NCBI GenBank assembly: GCA_014773175.1
Contig: VXCM01000064.1
Coordinates: 372,001 to 436,000, forward strand
Direction of reading: 5' to 3'
From: Lucifuga dentata
Lineage: Eukaryota; Chordata; Actinopteri; Ophidiiformes; Bythitidae
Length of the DNA: 64,000 nucleotides
Each line of letters begins with the position of its first letter. The first letter of the stretch is position 1. The notes below the pieces were generated by a model that ran no database searches, was not told the DNA's origin, and saw only the letters and a program-made list of their open reading frames with translations. Positions 25,797-36,490 of the stretch are shown here, one piece after another. Made by a program: the position numbers and the translations under genes.

Positions 25797-26154
25797 TAAG
25801 GTAAGGTAAGGTAAGGCAAGGAAAGGAAGATAAAGTAAGATAAGGCAATATAAAGTAAAGTAAGGTAAGATAAGGCAAGATAAAGTAAAGTATGGTAAGG
25901 TAAGGTTAGGTAAAGTGAGGTAAGATGAGGTGAGGTAAGGTACAGTAATTTAAGGTAATGTAAGGTAAGATAAGCTAAAGCAAGGAAAGGTAAGGCAGGA
26001 TAAAGTAAAGTAAGGTAAGATGAGGTAAGGAAGGTGAGGTAAGGTAGATTAAGGTAATCTAAGGTAAAATAAGCCAAGATAAAGTAAAGTAAGAGGTAAG
26101 GTAAAGTAAGGTGAGGTAATGTAAGGTAAGGTAATGTAAGGTAAGGTAAGGTAC
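25797..26154. repeat. Degenerate GGTAA pentanucleotide array
   Basis: About 358 bp built from a 5-bp unit, mainly AAGGT/GGTAA, with many variants (AAAGT, AAGAT, AAGGC, GAGGT, AATGT). The minus-strand translation is an endless Tyr-Leu-Thr-Leu pattern because a 5-bp period repeats every five codons. That frame is an artefact. The degree of divergence indicates an old array. Confidence 0.93.
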
Positions 26155-26194
26155 TGTAGTACAGTTAACATTAACATAAAACCTGAAATATGTA

Positions 26195-26195
<1 letters not shown>

Positions 26196-26236
<41 letters not shown>
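26196..26236. repeat. (AAT)n microsatellite
   Basis: About 13 AAT units just after the pentanucleotide array. Confidence 0.95.
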
Positions 26237-26237
<1 letters not shown>

Positions 26238-26431
26238 GTACATATCTAGACAATAACACCTGTCCTCTTTTTTTAATATAATATTACTTCTTGGGAGATA
26301 AAGACATTTTTTTTGGTGAATGAGTCAAGGCACCATTCCTGTGACAGAGGGGCTAGATGAATCTGTATTACATCTATGCCATTTCCCTCTGCCTCTCTGC
26401 AAGATAGCTCCACAATTCAGCACCACGAGAC

Positions 26432-26458
26432 AAAAAAAAAAAAANAAAAAAAAAAAAA
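26432..26458. repeat. Poly-A tract with one undetermined base
   Basis: About 27 bp of A with an undetermined base at 26445. Confidence 0.9.
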
Positions 26459-26969
26459 GTACATAAAAGTAGCACAATTTTCTGAATGCACTGCCAATTT
26501 AGTTCTGCACAGGGTGGACACAAAAGGTTGAGCCAGCTTTGAATATTGCAAAAGCTACTGGTAGGGCTAGTATAATCATGGGAATGGTTGGGGGGGCAGA
26601 CAGAAGCATCAAGCTGCTGTAAAGCACTCCAGACAGACACACATCACACCAGGCCTTCTGAGATGAAAGCCCTGGGTAGGGCCTATTGCTTGATACCACA
26701 GGGGAAATAAACTGCCTAAAATAGGCACGAGGGCAGGAAATGGATTTTATTGGAGAACTAATCAAGGGGGCCGTTTTAGTGGGGCACAATTTAGATTTTG
26801 ATTGGATTCCTACTGACACCAGGGTTATCAATGCGTCTCATACTGGGAGGTGTAATTTGATGTTTGATGTCCACAAGGTGGTCTTGATGTATGTCCTGCT
26901 GCATGAGCAATGACTGGTGTGCATGTGCTTGTGTGCGTTTTTGTGTGGGTGGATGCCAGTGTGTTTGGA

Positions 26970-26987
26970 GGTGTGTGTGTGTGTGTN

Positions 26988-27047
<60 letters not shown>
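26970..27047. repeat. Long (GT)n microsatellite with one undetermined base
   Basis: About 38 GT units, the longest dinucleotide tract in the window, with an undetermined base at 26987. Confidence 0.97.
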
Positions 27048-27048
<1 letters not shown>

Positions 27049-27429
27049 ATGTCAGGTCTAACTTATGTGACAATGTGGCAGTGTGACAGTTTATTTTAGC
27101 TTACGGCTTTTCACAGGTCATTCTTGGATTGTTTCAACTAGGGAAGATTTGGGGTATTGTGCTCCATAATGTTGTATGACTTACACCAATCAATACATGC
27201 ATTATAATCAGGTTAGTATGTCTATCTATTTCTTGCCAAAGATTATCAAGTTATAAAACATGTAAATGGTGGATATGTTTATTACATCCCTTGTTAATAG
27301 TCCAGTGGTTTATTCTAGCATTATTTTGAGCTTTCAGTAGCTACAAAAACAGCTCAAATTAGTTCCTGCAGTATGAAATAAGGACTGCACATGACAGTGG
27401 TTCAGTGATTTACTCTATTCCCTCAGCAC

Positions 27430-27463
27430 ATATTTATTTATTTATTTATTTATTATTTATTAT
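27430..27463. repeat. (TTTA)n microsatellite
   Basis: Eight TTTA-type units with one TTA interruption. Confidence 0.9.
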
Positions 27464-28059
27464 TGGGGCCTTTCTTTGTAGAGTTTTTATGTTTTTCCTC
27501 TCACATGTACGAGAAATAACATGCATCCTGAATAGTTAGGATAGCAAAAGATGAATTTCCCAGTGGGGATTAATAGTAGTACATTTCATGTAGAGTAGTT
27601 CAAACTGCATCAGTAATGTTTCTTCTTACATCCAAAAACAAGCCCAGACTGCCAGTTATGGGAAAATAAATAACAGAATACATAATGAATTGGTATTTAG
27701 CAAAAATTGTAGATGCACATCTGTGAATATTGTGTACTGATATTGCTTTCATTTGAACACTGGCTTCTAGCCCTTATTTGTCTAGTCAGCCCATACCATC
27801 AGGTGTCATGAAAAGTGTTTTTATTGAATTCAGCATCTGGTGTGCTGACTAGCAATATCTGAATCCAGTTTGGCTTGTAGTGATGTTGGCAAGCAAACAG
27901 CATCCAGCTAAGACTCTGGTTCGAAGAGGTGGACTTGACTCTGTGGCAGTCTGAAACTTGCCAGTGCACACGTAAGCACGCGCACAATAAATTGTAAAGT
28001 ACATGGTCGGGTCTCTTTTAAAAGCTGTTTTGCATACCAAACAGCCACAACCTAGAGAG

Positions 28060-28060
<1 letters not shown>

Positions 28061-28093
<33 letters not shown>
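28061..28093. repeat. (GA)n microsatellite
   Basis: About 16 GA units. Confidence 0.95.
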
Positions 28094-28095
<2 letters not shown>

Positions 28096-29507
28096 CCTGA
28101 ATAGTCTATATCTTTCTATCTTCATCTTCGTCTTTCTCCCTCCCTGTCTTTCTCTGCCTGCACAATAAATGCATAATTTCAAAAAGTTATAAAAAATTGA
28201 TTTACTGTTGTTGTAAATAAGCTCTTCATTTTCAGTTGCTGAAGATGAAAGATACAAACGGTGACATATTTAGAAGCTCTTGTAAACCTTTTGTGTCTTT
28301 CAGTTTCCTTTAATATGTTACAAATTTTTTATTTATTTGTTTTTACAAGTTTTGACATTGAAAAATACTAACAATATCCTGTTATGCAAAGATGAAGAGA
28401 AGCAGCCTTTTTAATGTGCAGCATTGTAATCCCATTTAAGTTGCAGCCAACATAGAGTAGTGCCAAAATACAATCAAAACCAGGAGGCTTTGATGCCCGG
28501 GCCAAGACATTAAAGAAACAGGAATGTGGTAGTGGGGGCTAATGCCAGGTGCATATCACAGTGTAATTAGGCCTGAGTTGAATTATATAGCAGCACATAA
28601 AAATAATGTCACTTATTAGCAACATATTTGAGGTGTGTTACTGTTACTCAGAATATGGATAGTCCAGGAATGACATGGAGCCCACATCAGCTAACAATAT
28701 AGTACAAAGGGTCAAATAACTCCTCTGTACATAAAAAGCACAGGCACTGGAGTGTTCCATGTGAGCAAGAAACACATGTTCCAGGAAAGGTGTCAACAAT
28801 TCAGGCCAAACTCAACTTGATTTTTAAAAAAAAAAAAAAAAGAAAAGTGAAGCAGGCATCAAGTCTTCAAACACACACTGACCCAAGCTGCTTTTCATGG
28901 TTTGACAGCTCATTCAACATCTACACATTTCCATGCAATTATTTTAATGTGTTCGGCTGTTTGTGAGATTAAAAGCGCTTGAAAACAACATGCTATGTTT
29001 ACATGTGAATAGAAGGCGTATAAGAATGTCACCATCGCTTATCTTTTTTTTCATAAAGCTGTGGTGCTCTTCTTGTCAGCTGCAAATAAGCCCATTGTAT
29101 CCTGCTGATAAAAGCAATCAAACAAAGTATATAATTGTGAAGTCAAGCATTAATTGCCTGTATAACTACCGCCTAATGCTGAAATAATTAAGGATGTCTC
29201 TTACTGGGGACTGGCAATGCAATTATCACCTTGATGACTGTGCCATACAAAGACATTGAGAGGAGGGAGATGGAGCGAGTGGGAGAGAAGCAAATAACAA
29301 AAATGATGGGGATAATACAATTAGAACATGGCTGAGAGGGAAAGGAAACAAAAGGAGACAGCCTCAAGGCTTTCTCCAACAGGGCTGCCATATTTGCCAC
29401 ACAATTCATTTGCATTCTTATAATGTTTCACAGTTATTCCCCAAATCTGCGCACAGAGCCCATGCAGCTCTTATATAACTATTAAGGTATTTTTCTTTAA
29501 CTTCAGC

Positions 29508-29527
29508 AAAAAAAAAAAAAAAAAAAA
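29508..29527. repeat. Poly-A tract
   Basis: Twenty A, ending about 25 bases before the left end of the TIR element. Confidence 0.9.
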
Positions 29528-29552
29528 TCCATCGCTTCTGTTCCTGTGCTAT

Positions 29553-30303
29553 GCTATGTTCACAGCATCAGGCATAAGTGACTAAATGCAATTCAGTTTT
29601 TTTTCTCAGATGTGGTACATATCAGATATATGTTTTGAACCTGTAAACAGTAGAAAAGCGTATGGAATCATGGATGTTGTTAGATTTTTGCTTTGAATTG
29701 TGGAAATAAATCTGATATAGCAGATGTCTGCCAATGTGACTGTTATCTAAATAATTTACATAAGTAGTTAATACATCTTTTATGGTTGGATTCAGCACTT
29801 CCAAGACTATAAAGACACACACATTATAAACAATTTGTACTGTAGCATTTTGGAGTAATTAATTTCCAAAGTCTCTTGCACAGACATGCGATTGGCAAAT
29901 TTCTCATTTTTGATCAGTCCTAAAAATTTAAATTTACATAAGTAGTTAATACATCTTTCATCTTTGGATTCAGCACTTCCAGGACTATAAACACACACCT
30001 AATGAACAATTGTTACTGTAGCATTTTGGAGTAATTAATTTCCAAAGTCCTTTGTGCAGTTGTTCTTTAATCATTTGTCGTATTTGCTTCCATTGCAGGA
30101 TTTTTTTTTTTTTTTTTTTTTAATCTCTGTCTCGGAAACAAAATCCATGTCTGCAGAAGCAGGTTCTTTCAGGTCTAAACCATGTAAACGTAGGAACCGG
30201 ATTTGGGCCACTTAAAAAAAAATAATATTTAAAGAAGTTAGGAAACAATCAGATATAGGCAAAAATCTGAACTGGGCATCAAGACCTGCAGTGCAAATGT
30301 AGC
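29553..30303. mobile_element. Putative TIR DNA transposon (MITE-like) carrying internal tandem repeats
   Basis: The left end reads GCTATGTTCACAGCATCAGG. The reverse complement of the right end reads GCTACATTTGCACTGCAGGT. These align as imperfect terminal inverted repeats with about 70 percent identity, and the similarity continues into ATTCAGTTTTT/AGTTCAGATTTTT. I recall a 'GGCTACGTTCACACTGCAGG' type terminus from fish non-autonomous DNA transposons. No target duplication is evident, so the superfamily is not assigned. There is no transposase frame. The centre holds the 178-bp repeats of locus B and a poly-T tract (30101-30121). Confidence 0.5.
29753..30060. repeat. Dispersed ~178-bp-period repeat, locus B (two tandem units)
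   Basis: The strings AATTTACATAAGTAGTTAA (29753 and 29931) and ACTGTAGCATTTTGGAGTAA (29839 and 30015) recur 176-178 bp apart in the same orientation, giving nearly two units. The same unit occurs at 3180-3550. The small minus-strand frames at 29622-29998 share related peptides only because of this tandem repeat. Confidence 0.8.
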
Positions 30304-31292
30304 CTTAGTCTGTTTTAGTCTGCCATTTATGCTAATTCAAGTCAAAACCAATAAATATTCAGACTGAGAAGGTGTGAAGACTTGCTTTTACTTTCAACAT
30401 TTACTTCAATCAGAATCATTACATTTCAATGACAGCCAATATGTCATAAGCTGTGGTTTAATATTAACTGAAGAAGGTGCAATTTTTAAGTACACCTATA
30501 TTACAGATACCACCACTTGTAATGCCAGCTAATGCAAGCTGTGATATATACAATAGTGGACAAAGTCATCATCTATAGGAAAAGCGTGGAATATTCTATT
30601 CCTCATTTTACATTATTAAAGGTGGAGATCAAATGAAATATTCAACAGATGATGTGCTGCTTTAATATTCATAGAAATGAACTTTATATTAGAGAACACA
30701 TTTTTATGGGAAGTAGACTGGAGGCCAGTGATTAAATTTCATTGTTTGATCACTATGCAGAGACATTATGGGGTATTACGAGGGCCAGCCGGTGCCCCCC
30801 TTTAGCAAACATTTAGGGCCAGGTGTCTGAGGCCAAGCCACTTTGCCAGGACACATCACATGTTATTGATACATCATGCTGTCAAAAATTGATTATGCTG
30901 AAATATTTTAGTATGAATAAAAATGTGAGATCTGTGGGAAATATGAAAGTCATAGCATACCTCAAAAAGCTGAAATACATATTCATGTATTTACTGGCAA
31001 ATTTATCACCTAAGGCAGTCCTGATTCTGTAAATATGAATAAATCAGATATGTCCCTGTAGTGCAGTTTCTGTACATTTATATGCCACAGTAACTCTCAT
31101 GTTGTTTTGTTTTATTTTGTTTTGTTGTATTTACATAAGAGTGTTAAAGAGTTAATTAAGTTTAAAGTTTAAGCAAACACAAGCTCCATTACACAACTAT
31201 CAGGAGAGATCCTTCAGATGCTGATCTATTTTAGGCTTGTAGGCAAACTACTGGAAAGTGTTAGAGTCAGGACAATTTATGCCTCTCTCTAT

Positions 31293-31326
31293 CACACACA
31301 CACTCACACACACAGACACACACACA

Positions 31327-31364
<38 letters not shown>

Positions 31365-31368
31365 TACA
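31293..31368. repeat. (CA)n microsatellite with CAGA interruptions
   Basis: About 75 bp of CA repeat with several G substitutions. The plus-strand frame 31218-31478 crosses it and is spurious. Confidence 0.95.
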
Positions 31369-33340
31369 CCCTCTGGTCAGAGAGATCAAGAGAGAAGGAT
31401 GGGGTCCCTGCTGTGACTCTTAACAAGATGGCATTCTCCGAGGTCACAGAGGTTGCCAGAGTTCGTGTCTACTTTTAAGGGACGTGAAACTCTACTCACG
31501 GTTTTCTAACAGTTATCTAATTGGATTAGGCCTCAAAGAGAGGCCCCTTTTTCATCCCTGGCTTTTGTTCATTCGCCTCAGTGGAGAATGGAGCTTAGAG
31601 GGCTCCAGACACTGAGGAGGCAGAGCAATGGATTAGGTGAGGTATCTTGACCAATTAAGATGAGGCCAGGTGTCGTGCTGATTGCAGGAAAATTGAGACC
31701 TCACCCGACATGTGTCTAATTCCCCACCCACTACCCAGCAACCACTTATTTGCCCATCCACCAAAGCACTCCATTCTCATTTCCCCTCCTTTTCTCCTCC
31801 TTTCCTACTTGGCTAAGGTAACCCGAGCTGCCTTCCCTTGACCCTTCTTTTCCGTGGAGAGCTAATCAGACCCACCTGGAGCTCCCCTGAGGTCTGTTAG
31901 CTGCTGGCTCAGCTAGCAACAGCTGATCCAAGAAAGAATCTCTGGGGCAAATGCTGCAGGCCTTTCACCCAGCACACACTGACTCAGGATCAGCCAGTGG
32001 GATTTTCCAACGGATGGTTCATTGAACCTGAAGCGAAATCACCACCTTGCCATGATCAGAAAGGAGAGTGAGTGTGTGTATGCATGTTTAAAAGAGGGTA
32101 ACAAGGATGTATGTGGGCACAACCACTCTTCTCTACAAACAAATTATGATAGGACAGATGCTAGAACTTTTGATACAGAATACCCAGAATATGTTGTCCA
32201 AAGCCTTCATTTGGTACGATTTCTAATAGATGGACAGCTCAGTGTAAAACTGGCAAACAACGCATTATTGATTGATTCTTAATATGCAGTAGAAATGAAA
32301 AAATATACATATCCATATATGTATATTTGCATGTATGTGTGTCCTTTTACTTTACACAATTTCTGTTACTCAAAAGTGTCACATGCAGACAATCATATTC
32401 CATAATACATGTATGTAACACTGATTCCCTGAACATTTTATCAAAAAAGCAATAATAAAAAACATTTTTTCACCTTATTTAGAGCATTACATTATTCTAA
32501 TATAGCCGAAGGCCATCTTAAATGGAAGCAGGAACACGCAGATCCAGTACATTATCCGATGTTAAACTTTGATCTATGGTTTAATATTTGCTTCCCAACA
32601 GCAATGACAATGTGTTATTACCTCGACAGAGGGCCATAATGTGCTTTGACATGCCGGTGATTATTTAAATAAGATGCAATAATAAATATAGTGCTACATG
32701 ACCTGCAATATGAACCTCATAGACAAGATGTGCAGGAGTAAATTCTAAAATATGAACGATATCAGTGAAAACAAGCTCATTATGGCAGGAAAGTAACGCC
32801 ATATTAGACTCCAGAATAAAAGTCATACTCATACTCTATAATCATACTCTAATCATATGAGTAGAAATGAAAACATTGATGGATATGAAAGATTTAAAAC
32901 TTTTACACATCACAGCAAACCAAAACTTAATTCCATATTATCAGTATGAAAAAAAAGAAAAAAGATTCTCTTTCTCTATGTGCAAATGTTTCATGTGAAT
33001 ACTTCCAGAAAATGTTAAATCAACATCTGACTGTTTACCAAAAGTTTCAAGTGTCTGTTTTACAGTAATTTGTTTTGGAGCAGTTGGCTTCCTTGTGCAT
33101 GAGGGATGCACAATTCAGTTCAACTAAGGATGCAAAGTATTCCTTTGACAGTAACAATAACAAGCAAAACATTAGCTAAAATAAACATAAAAGCCTCTTG
33201 CCAAACACCAACTGCTATGAAAGGTAGAAAATGGTGAGCATACTGGCATCCATGCCAATTAGAGGGAAAGGGTTAGCAAGGACTCTGCCTGTCCCAGACT
33301 CATACACCCACTCACACACCTGTTTCTGCTCTTGGTCCAA

Positions 33341-33342
<2 letters not shown>

Positions 33343-33378
<36 letters not shown>
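33343..33378. repeat. (GA)n microsatellite
   Basis: About 18 GA units. The plus-strand frame through it gives Glu-Arg repeats. Confidence 0.95.
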
Positions 33379-33381
<3 letters not shown>

Positions 33382-35085
33382 TGGATATTTTGTTGCTGTG
33401 CCATCTTAGCCCGGCATCATCTAATGAGATTAGATGGTTTACTAATGAGCTCTACAGTGAGGAGAGTCAACTGTGAAGTGAAGGTCAGAATTTTCATCAC
33501 TCAAATGTGCTGTTGGACTTCAGGAGTCATTAACTGATAACAAACAAACTATTCTAAAGAGCCAGACATTGTATTTGTGTTGGCCACATGAGTGTCTTTC
33601 TTTCTGTCTGTCTCTCTGTCTTAATTCCTTCCTTCCTTCTTGCTTGCTTGAACATAACTGATTTCCAATCCATTTTGAGTCTAATATTACATGCCAAATG
33701 TTTTTTCTCTATTAAACTGCAAACATACTTGATTCACTCAACATTATGAGAGGACATTAAATGGTATCTGGAAATTAACAGCACACAAGTAATTTATATT
33801 CATTCTGCAGATTCAGATCCAATTGCAAATGTAAGCACATTGTATCCATTATGGCCCTCAAAGAGGGTAAACAATTCTCTGAGAAATATTGAAAGCCTCT
33901 CCAGTGACTTATGTTTTTTCTATCTACAGTCTTTATCAGATGCCCCAGTGGTGAGGTAAGCATCGGGCCAGGAAAGGAGATTTTTTGCTGGCACCTTTAA
34001 TAATGTGCTGACATAAAGTTGTACATGTTTAACCAGGTAATAGAAGGCTGTAAAATAATGATCCATATTGGCTTTTAAGACAAGGTATTAATCTCTGGAA
34101 TCCTGAAACCTCTTTTTTTCTCTGCCACTTCATTCACCACAGGTTAAAACAGATTGACCTTCCTTCAAATAAAATTAATTGTTTTTGATATTCATTTTAT
34201 TTTCCGCGAAGAAAAGCTGCAATGTTGGTGAAATGTTTACCCATATGTCAGCATTTCCTGTTATTGGCACACAACTAAATGTTTGCACTTTTTTTAGTCC
34301 GGAAGGATTTCTTATTACGTGTAATACCCTGTTAACCAGTGATAAAATGAATTTCATTTTCGCAATATCAGGGAGATGTAATCAACATGCAATTTGCTTA
34401 AGTGCACAAAACTATCATTTTTGTTAGCACTGCATATTTGCTGAAGAAATATTGCATGCCAGAGTGTATTAACACAAGGAGGATGCCATGCATCTTCGCA
34501 TCAGACCTGAAAGATCCTTGTCACCACTATCTCCTGTAATCTGTTTAATACTGTTTATGTCCATCCAAATTGAACATGTGGTATGGAATGACTAATGTCA
34601 ATCTCATAATTTAGTCATAACGCTCTACCCTATAGGGGCCATCTATGGATGCTCAGTCCATGAGTTCACTGCATGAATAGTGATCCATTCACCCTTCACC
34701 TCTAAAAGCCCTGATGGCAAGCTCCATTCACATGCAACTGCTCTATCATGCCCAACCATCCTCAAGATAAAACAATAAAGATCCAATGTGGACATGCTTT
34801 GTGTGTCTACAGAGCTGATGCCTGTGTGAGGATGATCTCACTGACCCACATGCCGAAGGAGGAAGAAAAAGCGAACGTTCGAGGTAATGACTTCTCCACT
34901 CACTTAGGGAACTTTGACTTATGAGGTGCACTGCATTTAGCCAAGCTAATGCAAGTGAGGGCTCTGCCATTAACCTCGAGAAGAGAGGCAGGCCTAGGCA
35001 GTATGATGCATTCAGATTGGCAGAGGACAATATTTCACCATGACAGGCATTACCAATGAATAATTAAGTGTTTAATTTAATGATC

Positions 35086-35086
<1 letters not shown>

Positions 35087-35126
<40 letters not shown>
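35087..35126. repeat. (GA)n microsatellite
   Basis: About 20 GA units. Confidence 0.95.
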
Positions 35127-35130
<4 letters not shown>

Positions 35131-35902
35131 CAGAGAAAGGAGAAAATGATAATTCCACAATTCATTGCCCTTAAAACCTATCTGGCATTATTACCCAGCA
35201 GCATTGCATGGGGGAGAAGGCTTTTGTTGAAACAAATAGGTTTTTGATGGCTCCACCAGAGTAGTAACGGTTATTAGGTTTGAGAACTCTTTCATGATGG
35301 AAGTGGTATCCTGCCGAGCGGAGATCATGAAATTTTAAGTGGGGAATTTACAGCAGAAAGGCTGTGGGACGGGGAGGCTGTCTGGGCCATGCCTGGGGGG
35401 ACACGTGTGTTTTGGTGAAGCATAATGCTAGGCTAATGTCACGGCAAATAAATAGATAACAAGCTGGAGATAGTTGTGCTTCTTGGTCTGCAGCCTGGGC
35501 CACATGTTTGTTTCCTGGACAAACTTGTGTTGATAAGTCAATTGGGAGAGATGAAATCCATGTGAGACAAATTTGTTCTGACAAAACTATGTGAAGTCAC
35601 AAAGCTTGGGGAATTCTGCCTGTTCCTGTGTGCGTTTCTGTAACTTCAATGAGATTGACAAATATGTAAGGGAATAACGGCACAGTTTCACTTCTCTTCT
35701 CGTAGGTTTTTGTGGTGTAGCACAGGGTAAATGTGGACAGCGATGGATGTAGTTACGTGAAAAGAAGAAAAAAGAGAGCTTGAGAGAGACACCCAGCCTA
35801 CTTTCACACCTTAACCAACTCAACAATTGCTGCATGAAGTGAACACAATGTGAAGTGTTATCAGACAATCTGACAGGTACTTTATTTGAAGAATACAGAG
35901 GC

Positions 35903-36490
35903 CTTAGAAGACTATACCGGTGATTTTCCATGTTTGACCCCAATGTATACAACCCACAAACATTACGTTACTAACAACCATTTTCCAAAACATAAACCCG
36001 TATTTTAGTTTTTCTGTTATTCATGTTATTTTTGCCAAGTCCCTTAATCTTTCAAAATCAAATGTTCAGGTGATACACTGATTTTAAAAATACAATGTTT
36101 CCCCTGTTAACACATACATCCGCATGTAGAAGGCACGGTCGTTTTTAATTTCTCAATAAAAGCCATCTTCTCCTGAGACTATATTCCCTGGCAGAGGCAC
36201 ACATTTTCTTCTGTTCAGCTCCATGTTGGATCAGTTAAATTAAGTATCAACAAAAAATAAGAATGACATTTGATTTGCTGTGTTATCTGAAGCACATTTA
36301 AAATCTCTACAAGTTGATTCTTATAGCTTACTGGAATGAACCGAAACCAATGGCAGTCTGGAAGGTATAGGAAAAAATTCAAAAATTTACTGCTCCAGTA
36401 GTATTTTTTGGAAAATGGTTAGCAGTAACGTGTATGTGGGTTGTATATATTAGGCTCAAAAATGCAAAATCACTGGTATGCTCCTTTAAG
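35903..36490. mobile_element. 588-bp MITE with ~85-bp terminal inverted repeats
   Basis: The left arm (35903-35990) and the reverse complement of the right arm (36406-36490) align along their whole length with a 3-base indel and scattered substitutions. Shared strings include ATACAACCCACA, ACGTTACT and CCATTTTCCAAAA. Ends read CTTAGAAGACTATACCGGTG and CTTAAAGGAGCATACCAGTG. TTAA is present at the right end (36486-36489) and TTAG at the matching place on the left (35904-35907). This would fit a TTAA-targeting superfamily such as piggyBac or Kolobok, but that is inference. The interior has no transposase frame. Confidence 0.8.

Larger units (their letters stand above)
26237..29507. other. Unique sequence with simple repeats, no gene recognised
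   Basis: No coding signal. The frames of 88 and 110 codons on the minus strand at 26374-26831 overlap each other, and the first crosses the poly-A tract. The GA tract at 28061-28093 accounts for the serine-leucine run in the minus-strand frame there. TTTA repeats lie at 27430-27463, and poly-A at about 28818-28836. Confidence 0.5.
30304..35902. other. Unique sequence, parts of it enhancer-like in appearance, no gene recognised
   Basis: No coding signal. Segments at about 31490-31720, 32520-32710 and 34160-34520 are unique, free of simple repeats, and carry clustered TAAT/ATTA strings in mixed-composition sequence. Whether they are conserved cannot be judged here. Frames at 34746-35030 and 35587-35952 have no recognisable motif. 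Confidence 0.45.

Noticed and set aside
25796..26077. 93-codon Tyr-Leu-Thr repeat protein on the minus strand
   Set aside because: It is the translation of a 5-bp tandem array.
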